DNA of 64,000 bases from NCBI RefSeq assembly GCF_964019385.1, contig NC_088653.1, positions 17,917,389-17,981,388 of the forward strand, written 5' to 3'. The position numbers and the translations under genes were made by a program. Under the pieces are notes generated by a model. It was not told where the DNA came from. It saw nothing but the letters and a program-made list of their open reading frames with translations, and made no database searches. Origin of the DNA: Sycon ciliatum (Eukaryota > Porifera > Calcarea > Leucosolenida > Sycettidae). Below, in pieces: positions 41,948 to 50,782 of the stretch (the first letter of the stretch is position 1; each line of letters begins with the position of its first letter).

Positions 41948-42364
41948 CTACCTCGAAACAATCCTGAACACCGTCCTTAGGGATATCAACTGATTTCCAG
42001 AACATTCTCGCACCCATTGATACAGTATGGCAGAGGCAGTAAGAGCAGCAAACATCCAAACGTCACTCCGTTCTGCCATGCAGCTCCCCTGTTCATGCAC
42101 AAACATGGTAGTGACCTCGGATGTGTTTACGATAGCAAATATTTGTGCTGACGTGATGTATCCTTGTTCACTGAGCCGAGAGTGCCAGTAACCTGGCATA
42201 TGCTTATGATAGCAACTTTCGTGTGTTGACGTAATATCCACAGGGCCAAGAATGTCAACAACGATCAACTGAATGTGCACATAGACAATAACATTCATTG
42301 ATGATAGGCAGCTGATTTGGATCCGTATGCAAGGTTGTGTTGCACGTTTTTTGGGATGTGTCAC
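41948..42364 (-). CDS. Hypothetical 138-aa frame upstream of the EGF gene
   Basis: A minus-strand open frame with no recognised domain. The middle reads CYHKHMPGYWHSRLSEQGYI and the end RTVFRIVSR. Composition is not simple, so it could be a real exon, but start and splice context are unclear. It lies about 260 bp 5' of the EGF gene start codon on the same strand and may be part of its 5' region or a separate relic. Confidence 0.25.
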   Translation of the reverse strand: MTHPKKRATQPCIRIQISCLSSMNVIVYVHIQLIVVDILGPVDITSTHESCYHKHMPGYWHSRLSEQGYITSAQIFAIVNTSEVTTMFVHEQGSCMAERSDVWMFAALTASAILYQWVRECSGNQLISLRTVFRIVSR

Positions 42365-42770
42365 ATCCTAGACTACAGATGTCAGGCTTACTCAAAACAG
42401 GGAGTGTGGAAGGGATTTTACATCTTCCGACGTCAGCAACTGGATTTCAGTATGTAGCTTAAACACGCCTAAAACCAGTATGTTATAATCTTAGTGTGCA
42501 CAATTTATCCCCGTGTTGGCGCTTTGAACGTTTGTACGAGTGCGGAATCATGCGTCTTCTTTTCAGTCTCCGTATAAATCGTGCTTTCGTTTTCAAAATA
42601 GTTCTCGGCACTCAGTTTTCTCTCTCTGATGAGATATTGGTGATGGGAACGGCGGTATGTGGAGGAAATTGTATTTACCCATATCTACGACTTGTAATCA
42701 TGTTTCTTTTGTCACTCACAGGCCTGCACCATTATACATGCCTGTGCACACACATCACATACCCCACCGC

Positions 42771-42783
<13 letters not shown>

Positions 42784-42831
<48 letters not shown>
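42784..42831. repeat. CA microsatellite
   Basis: Uninterrupted CA dinucleotides after a short CT tract. The 117-bp block that follows (42832-42949) is shared with 31096-31212, also next to CA repeats, so the microsatellite is probably part of that dispersed repeat. Confidence 0.9.
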
Positions 42832-42834
<3 letters not shown>

Positions 42835-43169
42835 ATGTACCATGTATACGCCCGTCGCAAGAGAAGCACGCAAATCTGCAAATGCACTGGATGTGCACCC
42901 ACAGATTTTCTCTTATAGCAACGATAGCGAACAAGATCTGAATGAGACAGCACGCTGCTTTGAAAGAAGCAGACACTAGATGCACTGGTACCTTGAAGTG
43001 AAATTGGAGTTACTTTACCAACCCGCCTCGGCTACTGAGTACTGGGAACCCAGAGCCAACAGACATACCAACAACCTCAGCCATGAAAGCTATTATAATA
43101 ACGACGCAATGGATTGACGGAGCCGAAACTAGTCAAACTTCCAAAGCTTTGGCAAGAAGGTAGCCTTCG

Positions 43170-43280
43170 AACAGGTTGGACACACACGCACACACGCACA
43201 CACTCACTCACACACGCGCACACTCACTCACACCTGCACACACACACACACCGCCATCTCTCTCTTTCTCTCTCTCCCCC

Positions 43281-43334
<54 letters not shown>

Positions 43335-43365
43335 GCACGCACACACACACACTCACTCACATACT
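43170..43365. repeat. Compound CA/CT microsatellite
   Basis: Mixed CACACTCA, CT and CA tracts of about 190 bp. Apparent His/Thr- or Ser-rich frames here are products of the repeat. Confidence 0.9.
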
Positions 43366-43369
43366 GTTA

Positions 43370-44965
43370 AACACAGACCCACTCACACAAACATACGCTC
43401 ATCACAGAACAAACCACTGCAGTGACAGCCACAGCCAGGCTTGTGGCACTCTTGTCTCCAGATTGTAGACAAAAACTCCAGCAAAAACAACACATCATAG
43501 GGTGACAGCGTTGTGCAAGGAGGATCATACAGAAAAGTACTACAATCCACAGATCACCCGCACATATCACTCCTTGCAAAATTTATAACCTATGCTGTAC
43601 CCTGACCTATACTGTAGCAGCAATATTGAGAAATTTATCAGACAGAGTAACCCAGCACTGTTACTATCATGACTCCGGTGAGAAATCATACAAAGCTCCT
43701 CATTGGGAGGGAGGGTTGGAAACCAGCTGGCAATGCAAGGAAACCAAAGGATGCGGAACTGCGGCGCACCAGTACGCCCAATACACAGTGTTTCTGATAA
43801 TTCGAAAACATCAGTTGAGCTTTAGTACGCGGAGGAAGATTGTGCCTGCAGAGCACCACTTTTACAGTCCATTCATTGGAAAATGGTACGCAAACATTTT
43901 GGTGTCTCCCGCGCATAGTTGTAGATATCGTGAAAACAACAGTACATCCTGCATTGTGTGAACTGTGCAATTACTCCTTGCCAAATTTGAGGCCAGGTTA
44001 TACAAAATCAGGACAGGTATGCCGTGGCAAAATGTACGGAAAAGCAGATCCCAAACCCAGATTTTTGAGATTAAAAGTGCGTTTTTATCCTCAATTCGGC
44101 GCAAATCGGACTTTCAAAAGCCTGCTGGACTGTTTCCGATGAATGGACGGTAGTGCACTCCAGATACAAGGAAATAACCAGTCCCAATTCATCAGCCCGC
44201 TACTCCGGCTCCCCGCTGTATTGTCATATCTGTCCCCTTGGTTCTGTCATCATTCATCACCCCTACAAGTTCATGTACGTTCTCTGCTGCACTATGCACT
44301 TAAGTATAGAACATAAAGAAGGATACAAACTTGCAGTGACTCTCCGCTTCCTTTTCGGCAAACAACTCGTGAACACCAGATAGCAGCTAGTGTGATGCCT
44401 GTCGTGAGTCAGCCAAATGTCAAATCAAGTAGGCGGAAAGGGACAGGGTCAAGCGTGGGGAGCTTTAATGATCACACTAAATTTTCCTAAAATCCGAACC
44501 TCAAGGGATGTTTGGTTTGCTGCCCTCGTTCATTCCACTATGTTACACTAATACAGAATGATGAGACTAGGGCCCACAACCATACACACAGTACTCCGAC
44601 GGAAAAATGTACTGGCCTTGTTGTACCGTGCGAGAGACACTCACAATTACACTTAAGACTTCCGCGGTATTTTTGTGGCCACTAAATCTGGTAGAGTTAT
44701 ATACTGCTCAATTAATCTAAACAACTTAGGCGGAGAATTGGCTATTCCATACGTATCATCATATATATCATCAAAAGCTTGGGAGGCTTACGTGTCGTAG
44801 TGGGCCAAATATCATGCTGGGTAGCTAACTAGAACAGTGATTGAAAACAGAGGACTTGTAGATGTACTGGGTGTAAGGAATTATCGTTAGGTTATAATTG
44901 TTATTATTTTGCACTACGAGCGTGATTGTGGGCTCAAAAAATTATATATACTTCAGTAATTATAA
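43370..44965. other. Interval without recognised gene
   Basis: Several short frames but none with a domain I recognise. The string CGTGAGTCAGCCAAATGTCAA near 44402 resembles sequence near 33920, just downstream of hammerhead A, which suggests a shared dispersed repeat. Confidence 0.35.
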
Positions 44966-45140
44966 TTATATTTCGCTCCTGCTCTTGTAGCAGTTGAGCA
45001 CTCTTGCGTGGGGTAGTGCCTTTGCTGTTTGCATTATGCAGAGCTCACTGACTAGTCAGTTTGAGCACTCTGGCAAGGTACGTTCGGGCCTGATTGGAAA
45101 TTTGTATTTCCATTGCTATCAGGTTCGGCCTCATTTTCTC

Positions 45141-45194
45141 TGTGCTGCGCTGATGAGTTCAAAAAGAACGAAACAGCATGCTGTCCGCAGATTG
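45141..45194 (+). ncRNA. Hammerhead ribozyme C
   Basis: CTGATGA at 45150-45156. Stem II is GTTC/GAAC with an A5 loop and GAAA is at 45170-45173. Stem III is CAG/CTG closing a CATG loop, or CAGC/GCTG. UC at 45184-45185 is the cleavage site. Stem I is CTGCG (45145-45149) with CGCAG (45186-45190). All core positions are intact. Confidence 0.92.
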
Positions 45195-45368
45195 AGTATT
45201 TCGCTCCTGCTCTTGTAGCAGTTGAGCACTCTTGCGTGGGGTAGTGCCTTTGCTGTTTGCATTATGCAGAGCTCACTGACTAGTCAGTTTGAGCACTCTG
45301 GCAAGGTACGTTCGGGCCTGATTGGAAATTTTTATTTCCATTGCTATCAGGTTCGGCCTCATTTTCTC

Positions 45369-45422
45369 TGTGCTGCGCTGATGAGTTCAAAAAGAACGAA
45401 ACAGCATGCTGTCCGCAGATTG
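45369..45422 (+). ncRNA. Hammerhead ribozyme D
   Basis: Identical to ribozyme C in every core and stem position, exactly 228 bp downstream, with predicted cleavage after C 45413. Cleavage at C and D would release a 228-nt RNA. Confidence 0.92.
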
Positions 45423-45485
45423 ATTATAATTATATATATATGCGCCTCCTTTGCACCATGGCTGGTAGCTCGGCCTATTTAGCTC

Positions 45486-45538
45486 GTAGCTGTACTGATG
45501 AGGCCTTTATGGCCGAAACAGCTTGCTGTCTACAGCAT
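45486..45538 (+). ncRNA. Hammerhead ribozyme E
   Basis: CTGATGA at 45495-45501. Stem II is GGCC/GGCC with loop TTTAT and GAAA is at 45515-45518. Stem III is CAGC/GCTG and UC is at 45529-45530. Stem I is GCTGTA (45489-45494) with TACAGC (45531-45536), six perfect pairs. Stems differ from C and D but pairing is kept, which indicates selection for the fold rather than recent copying. Confidence 0.92.
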
Positions 45539-45540
45539 TG

Positions 45541-45615
45541 GGTATATATATATATATATATACTCAATCTGCTATATCTGTGTGTGTGTGTGTGTGTCCG
45601 TGTGTGCGCGCGCGC

Positions 45616-45646
<31 letters not shown>

Positions 45647-45655
45647 CGTGCGTGT
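45541..45655. repeat. TA and TG/CG microsatellites
   Basis: A TA tract at about 45542-45562, then TGTG/CGCG tracts at 45580-45655. These directly follow ribozyme E and may mark the insertion end of the retrozyme array. Confidence 0.85.
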
Positions 45656-46069
45656 GAGGGAGGGAGGTTCACTGCACGTCAAAGCAACGAACAGAAATTC
45701 TCAACACGAAATTGACAGGCTAACTGCCCTGTCGTAGTTAATAACCAAGTAATTGACAGGGAGGTTTTGGCACGTGTCAGACAAACGCACACGCGTGAGT
45801 GCAGTTTAGTCCTACCTGGTGAACAAGCTACTACTCGTCTGGCTCATTCAGTACAGGCAGTGGAGGCAATCCATAGGCTCTGAAACTGTGAAACAGTGTT
45901 GGTTTAGTGACACCTATCTGTCACGCAGCAGCGTAGTAGCCCCATGGTCTGCGCGAGAAACGGCGGCTGTTCAATACGGTGCATTTCCAGTGTCCCCTGT
46001 AATGAGAGATGAATGCGTAGAATATAATAGGATCTCCAGTGCTATCTCCGGTGCTAACTCGGTGCTACG

Positions 46070-46230
46070 CAACCTTGAACCTTCCAAGTTGGAAGGCTGT
46101 TGGTTTGCGCACTGGAGATGTGTTAGAGCTAGGTCTCAGGTCGCTGAATGTCTCAGTAGCCTGTCAGTTTTGTGCCCTGTTATCGACGGTTCTGATTCTT
46201 TATCATCTTGTTACATTCGTGGGTAGTTGC
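46070..46230 (+). repeat. Dispersed repeat, copy of 38950-39110
   Basis: Shares CCTTCCAAGTTGGAAGG, TTGGTTTGC and TGAATGTCTCAGT in order with the copy at 38950. No coding capacity. Confidence 0.5.
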
Positions 46231-46767
46231 TGCATAACTCGTTCTCATGGGTTTCTTCTCTTGGTTTTGCATCTCATGTGATGAATGTTATAGCATAGCT
46301 TTGTGCAAGAGTGTCTGCGGGCTAAACCTAGTCAACACTGGATCGTGTCGAGTACTCCAGTAAATGTACTCTTGCGTCGGCTAGGGAGATGGTTAGTGAC
46401 TGTATTCAATAAGATATCGTTGGTGGTATGCGCATTCGTTCTTCTCTTTACCAAAGACCACTTCAATGGCAAACGTGAACTGCAGATGAGGGAGCACGGA
46501 GACCATGAATAGTGGGGTTGAGACTTCGTGAGCTCGGCTCGTCCGTTGTCTCGATTTCATGGCCGCCCTCGAAAGAGTGCTCAATGCACCGGGGTGCAGA
46601 GCTTCATACAAAAAGAATAGAATGGGATACGGAGCTTGGGTTGGCTGTGACTCAGAGTTTCTGGTGTACTAAAGGCGCACAACAATTCGGTCTTGCGGAA
46701 GAAGCAGAAAGATGATCAACAGAGAACAGAGAAAAGATGAAACTGCAGGGATAAAGTTAACTGCCCC

Positions 46768-47208
46768 ATGCATGGAAACTGCCAGATCAAGTCAATCGTA
46801 TACAAGGCCAGCGTGACAGAAACCGGAAAAGACGAGCGAAAAGAGTACATCGGCCTAACGGAAATGACGTTCAAGAAGGGATACGACGGACACATGACGT
46901 CAATGAGGCATGAGCGAAAGGAGAAGAGTACCGAGTTGTCCAAGCACATCTGGGACATGAAGCGCAAGAATGCTGGGGACAGCATCAGTTGGTCAGTTGT
47001 CGCTCAAGCACCTGCATGCTCCAATGCCACCAAGCGCTGCCCTCTCTGTCTGCGTGAGAAGCTGGAGATCATGCATGCTGACAGAAGGGTGAACATCAAC
47101 AAGCGATCGGAGCTAGTGGCCAAGTGCAGACATGGGAACAAATTCTACCTATCTAACTTCACACCTCCAGTTACATTAGCCAGGATTACACCTGATATCT
47201 GGCGCTGA
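46768..47208 (+). CDS. Penelope-like GIY-YIG endonuclease domain (truncated)
   Basis: An open frame of 146 codons. It reads CQIKSIVYKASVTETGK then KEYIGLTEMTFKKGYDGHM, the VYKA...YIGLTE form of GIY-YIG with the following basic patch and His. SKHIWDMKRKNAG and SISWSVV follow, then KRCPLCLREKLEIM and NKRSELVAKCRHGNKF, which are the typical C-terminus of Penelope-like proteins with the linked Cys pair. The RT that should precede it is absent. The family uses this nuclease to nick target DNA. The frame itself is intact. Confidence 0.85.
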   Translation: MHGNCQIKSIVYKASVTETGKDERKEYIGLTEMTFKKGYDGHMTSMRHERKEKSTELSKHIWDMKRKNAGDSISWSVVAQAPACSNATKRCPLCLREKLEIMHADRRVNINKRSELVAKCRHGNKFYLSNFTPPVTLARITPDIWR

Positions 47209-47325
47209 TCTTGCACGTACATGCATAGAACCACCGCTTGACCTTATTTGCGCTTAAATTCTCTGATACCACTAGCACCTTACCACACTATATCAAGAAC
47301 ATTCATTGAGTTTTTGTAATCATTG

Positions 47326-47366
47326 CTGTCTGATGATCGCCACAGTACAGGCGTGACTCTGAGTCA
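47326..47366 (+). ncRNA. Possible decayed hammerhead at Penelope 3' end
   Basis: CTGATGA at about 47329 is followed by TCGCC/GGCG as a possible stem II. The GAAA position reads GTGA, then GACT/AGTC could form stem III before a UC. Stem I does not pair well. I treat this as a relic of the hammerhead expected in Penelope terminal repeats. Confidence 0.3.
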
Positions 47367-47419
47367 CCGCCAACCCAAGCTCCGTATCCCATTCTATTCT
47401 TTTTGGGTTTTTTTGACAG

Positions 47420-48087
47420 AAGGAGACATATGTAAAGGGGGAGTGAAAGATAGAGAGTCATAGAGGAAGAGACAGAGAGAGATTTTTAGTAGTCTCTCCC
47501 TCCCCGTGCAGTTCAGTTATCCTCACGTACTATCACAGATACATCGTATTCCCTCCCCCCCCCCCCCCCACTGTTTACTCGCAATTATTAGTAGGCTAAA
47601 TTTGTATTTTGTTCATCGAATCTCTCTCTTTCTCTGTTTCCCCCGTCCCCGGTGCACATCCTCTCTCTTTTGCCTTTGTCATGTCCCTCGGTTGATTTTC
47701 CTCGTTAGTGGATGCTGCATAATGTAGTCTTCTGCCACTTTTCTCTTATACATGTATATTATCCGTGTTTGGTCTGTTCTGTTCCTTTATTTTGTCCTTC
47801 ATCGTTATTTTCCTGTTTTTTTGTTTTGTTCTTTTGTGTTTTTGTTTTTGTTTTGGTCTCCCCTCGCTCATTTTGTACGGACACGTGGCACAGTTTGGCA
47901 CAAGCGAGGTGGGCAAACCCGCCCACTACGCGGATGTGCTTATAATAATGATAATCTCTTACCATTTGCTTCCATAGCCTTTATTTTGTTCTTCCATAGC
48001 CACTTCTAGGCTAAGCCTTCGCCATCATTTTCTTGAGTCGTCATCCCGTTTGAATGTGCGAAGTATAATAAAAATCAACCAACCAAC
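47420..48087 (+). mobile_element. Probable noncoding LINE 3' end
   Basis: T-rich, pyrimidine-rich sequence with a C-run near 47551-47568, ending in GTATAATAAAAATC followed by CCAACCAACC. This is the same tail type as on the minus strand at 2690-2711. No domain is found in its frames. Confidence 0.4.
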
Positions 48088-48231
48088 CTTAGTAGTATGA
48101 GCATTCGCACGATCAGTGCATATCTAGAAAGTGTGCCAAATCAAGCAATTGTTTTTCACTATCGTCCCTGGCCAACACTAATATTCGTTTCAAGGTACAT
48201 GTACAACATTCCAACCAGTACAAAATCTGTA

Positions 48232-48362
48232 ACGAGAGAGCTTGGAAGCTCAGGGTCCTACGCTATGCTTTTTTGCCTAGCTCATCATGCATGTTATTAG
48301 AACTGATGGAAATGTTTTTTTCCATAGATTGGCTACATCATTGTATTGCAAAAACGTTTCAA
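48232..48362 (+). repeat. Inverted copy of repeat at 22985-23132
   Basis: Starts AACGAGAGAGCTTGGAAGC and includes GCTTTTTTGCCTAGCTCATC and TTGTATTGCAAAAACGT, the inverse of the earlier copy. Confidence 0.7.
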
Positions 48363-48431
48363 TCAGTTTGAATATGAGTTAGGCAAAAGTATTTGCAGAT
48401 TTATTGCGGATATTTATTTTTATCTCACTTT

Positions 48432-49460
48432 TAGGCCTTGACGGATTATGCTAGCATAATTTTTCGCATAATTCCTACCAAAATCGAATAGTCGCATAAT
48501 TCGAGGCAAATTGCATACGAATCGCATAAATTGGAATAATCCGCCTGTTCGCATCAACTTCCATACAGTTGTACATGTTCTACAAGTACAAGTACAAGTT
48601 GTTCACCAGGAAGTCGTAGGTTTACGACTCCCTTAACAACATGTCCAGTCCACTACAACCAGTGACGGTCGTAGCTAGGTCGGACGGTGCGTTGACCCCG
48701 TTGAAGTTTTGCTACTACAGTACAGCGTCCTCTACAAAAACATTCCCATGTTATTTTGCACAGAACCATCATTTACATTAGCAGCATATGTGAGCATAAT
48801 GCGGCATAATTATTGATTGATTTTTATTTCACGGATCCTCCAGAGGCAAATAGATGCCTATCGAAGGGAGTCTCCTATATAAGTATGGAAAATGAGAAAG
48901 TATGTTCGTAAGGGAGAAGAGGTAGAAGATACATTAGAATATAGAGTACAGAAGAAGTAAATTCAGTACTTCGGGTAGTACATTGCATGCTAATCATAAT
49001 GAGAATTAGAAAAGCAGCATTGCGGACTACTATAACTGACATATACACAAACTATTGAAACTATCATAGATGTGGTTAGCCTAGACACAAAAGTCAGGAA
49101 TACCTTTCAAAGAAAACATAGATTGCGAATGATACCGACGAACAGCAATACTAAATTTCGCTGTTGTAGAGAGTGAACGAATATCTTCAGGAAGTTTATT
49201 CCAGGCAACACTCAAAGAAAAAAGGGTTGATTTACGAAAGAAGGTGCCAGCTTTAGGAAGAATTATGGATGAAGGGTGACGACTGCTTTGGGAAGAGGGT
49301 AGTTGGAAGTGAGACAACAAGGAGGGGTATTGGGAGAATACATGGTGGAAGTAGACATTATGTATAACGTTTAGCATAAACATAGCATAATTCTGCAATT
49401 TTTTCAGCAATGCGAAAAGCATAATTTCACGAAAATATTAGCATAATCCGTCAAGGCCTA
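48432..49460. mobile_element. hAT-like MITE with nested LINE tail
   Basis: Termini are TAGGCCTTGACGGATTATGC and GCATAATCCGTCAAGGCCTA. The perfect 8-bp duplication CTCACTTT lies at 48424-48431 and 49461-49468. The sequence matches 58506-58984 along its length except for a 550-bp insert at about 48811-49362. The interior is rich in GCATAAT and noncoding. Confidence 0.9.
48811..49362 (-). mobile_element. 5'-truncated LINE nested in the hAT MITE
   Basis: A minus-strand frame at 49081-49368 ends in LPKAGTFFRKSTLFSLSVAW and NKLPEDIRSLSTTAKF, the C-terminal WN-x-LP signature of CR1/L2-type LINEs. It is followed by an untranslated tail ending AATAAAAATCAATCAATAA. It is absent from the sister MITE at 58506, so it inserted later. 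Confidence 0.75.
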
Positions 49461-49469
49461 CTCACTTTA

Positions 49470-50200
49470 TCCAATTTTGGTTTGCTCCTTCCTTTCCTTT
49501 TTATCTCCTTATAATTGGATTTTTAATCGGATTTTCTGGCCTTTTTGTAGTAATACATTGGCCTGTTGAGCCAATGAAGTAAAATTATATTCCGTGCAAT
49601 ACGATACAATACAATAATAAAAAATGTCCTTACCTTGATAGTGTACTTGTGCTTAACTGTTGCTGACGGCCGAATGCATGGTTGCCCGTGGAGCACATTA
49701 CATAACTTTACAGTCTCCTATAATACGCATCCTGACCAGGTACCTCTCGTATGTCAATCATGGTCTTTGACCAACCCACAGGCCCTGAGCGAAAGAAATA
49801 AACTTTCTCTTCCCATTCGAGGGTAACACAACACCGCCTACCACATTGATGACCTAGGCAAAAAACCATAGGGATGTTATAAAATTTTCACATTCCAAGC
49901 CGTACCGCTTATCGAGACAGATCAAATGCGGTAGAACCCTGGATATGAAATGGCAGCCATACTTCACAGCATACCGGTGCATGCAGATTTCTCTCAGGAT
50001 GCGACGCTTGGCACGCGGCGCGCTATCTGGACACTCGTAAACAGCCAGTTTGACAGTTCAACTTTGACTGAGGCCTTGTTCGACAGACTTGACGACAAGG
50101 ATCGCTGTCTTAGCTCGCTTGACCAGTAATGGCAGTATCGTGTCTACACTACGCAACTCTTGAATGCTCCATGCACTGCACTATCGGCCTGCATGCATTC
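49470..50200. other. No feature recognised
   Basis: Mixed sequence with AATAAT-type A/T-rich runs near 49605. No domain, RNA or terminal repeats found. Confidence 0.35.
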
Positions 50201-50412
50201 TCCCGATACACTTTTGCATACATACTCATTCTGTTGATGGTACGGTACTCTTGATGGTACGGGACAGGTACGGGATAGCGCCAGGCATGCCGTTGGCACA
50301 AACAAACAAATAAACAGCAAATCATTGGAATTGGGAATAGGATTGGTCTTTCGAGCTCTGTAGTTTTCTGTGGATTTTCAGGCCTCAGCGCGTCTCTCCT
50401 GCAAGCCCACTG

Positions 50413-50782
50413 ATGCAGAGTGCCACTTGTTGCCGGTGCAACGGCAATGGCACCTGCGTTCGGTGTGAATGCAAGAAGGAGGGCCGCGAGTGTCAGAATT
50501 GTCTCCCGGGAAAAAAAGCAGATGCCGAAACAACAGCCCCTCGACATCCCAACCGTCACCCGTACCCGTAGCAGTGACAGATACAAGCACATGTACCGAC
50601 AACCAACCGTCATCCTCAGTAGCCACCCCGGAAGAGCTGGTAGCTGCTGCACTCACTGAGAAGCCCTGCTCACGGAATGCCGAAACCCGACATCCACAGG
50701 ACCACCAACGGCACCATGCTCACAACCTGGTCAGGTAGCTGCCACCACCGCCAGTGACGTCAATAGGGTTGACCTGCATGCC
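50413..50782 (+). pseudogene. N-terminal Cys-rich region of the RT element, frameshifted
   Basis: From ATG 50413 the frame reads CCRCNGNGTCVRCECKKEGR and CQNCLPGKK, a dense set of Cys pairs that probably binds zinc. At the seven-A run 50511-50517 the sensible reading moves to another frame (KKSRCRNNSPSTSQ), consistent with loss of one A. A second shift between about 50659 and 50738 is needed to join the main frame, which is open from about 50659 and whose first ATG is 50783. Confidence 0.65.

Larger units (their letters stand above)
44971..45540 (+). repeat. Tandem hammerhead-bearing units (228 bp), retrozyme-like
   Basis: Unit 1 is 44971-45198 and unit 2 runs from 45199 to about 45424. They are nearly identical, both starting TTTCGCTCCTGCTCTTGTAG, and each carries a complete hammerhead near its end. 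A third, shorter and diverged unit (about 45437-45540) ends in another hammerhead. Tandem monomers of 170-400 bp with one type I hammerhead each are the known layout of small metazoan retrozymes. No protein is encoded, as expected. Confidence 0.85.
46610..47404 (+). mobile_element. Penelope-like element fragment bracketed by 49-bp inverted repeats
   Basis: The sequence at 46610-46658 (AAGAATAGAATGGGATACGG onward) is repeated inverted at 47356-47404 with one or two mismatches. Between them lies the GIY-YIG domain of a Penelope-like element and its 3' untranslated part. No reverse transcriptase remains. Inverted partial copies at Penelope ends are a known feature of this group. Confidence 0.7.

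Noticed and set aside
42760-42985. Long frames rich in His/Thr or Cys/Val
   Set aside because: They are translations of the CA/TG microsatellite.
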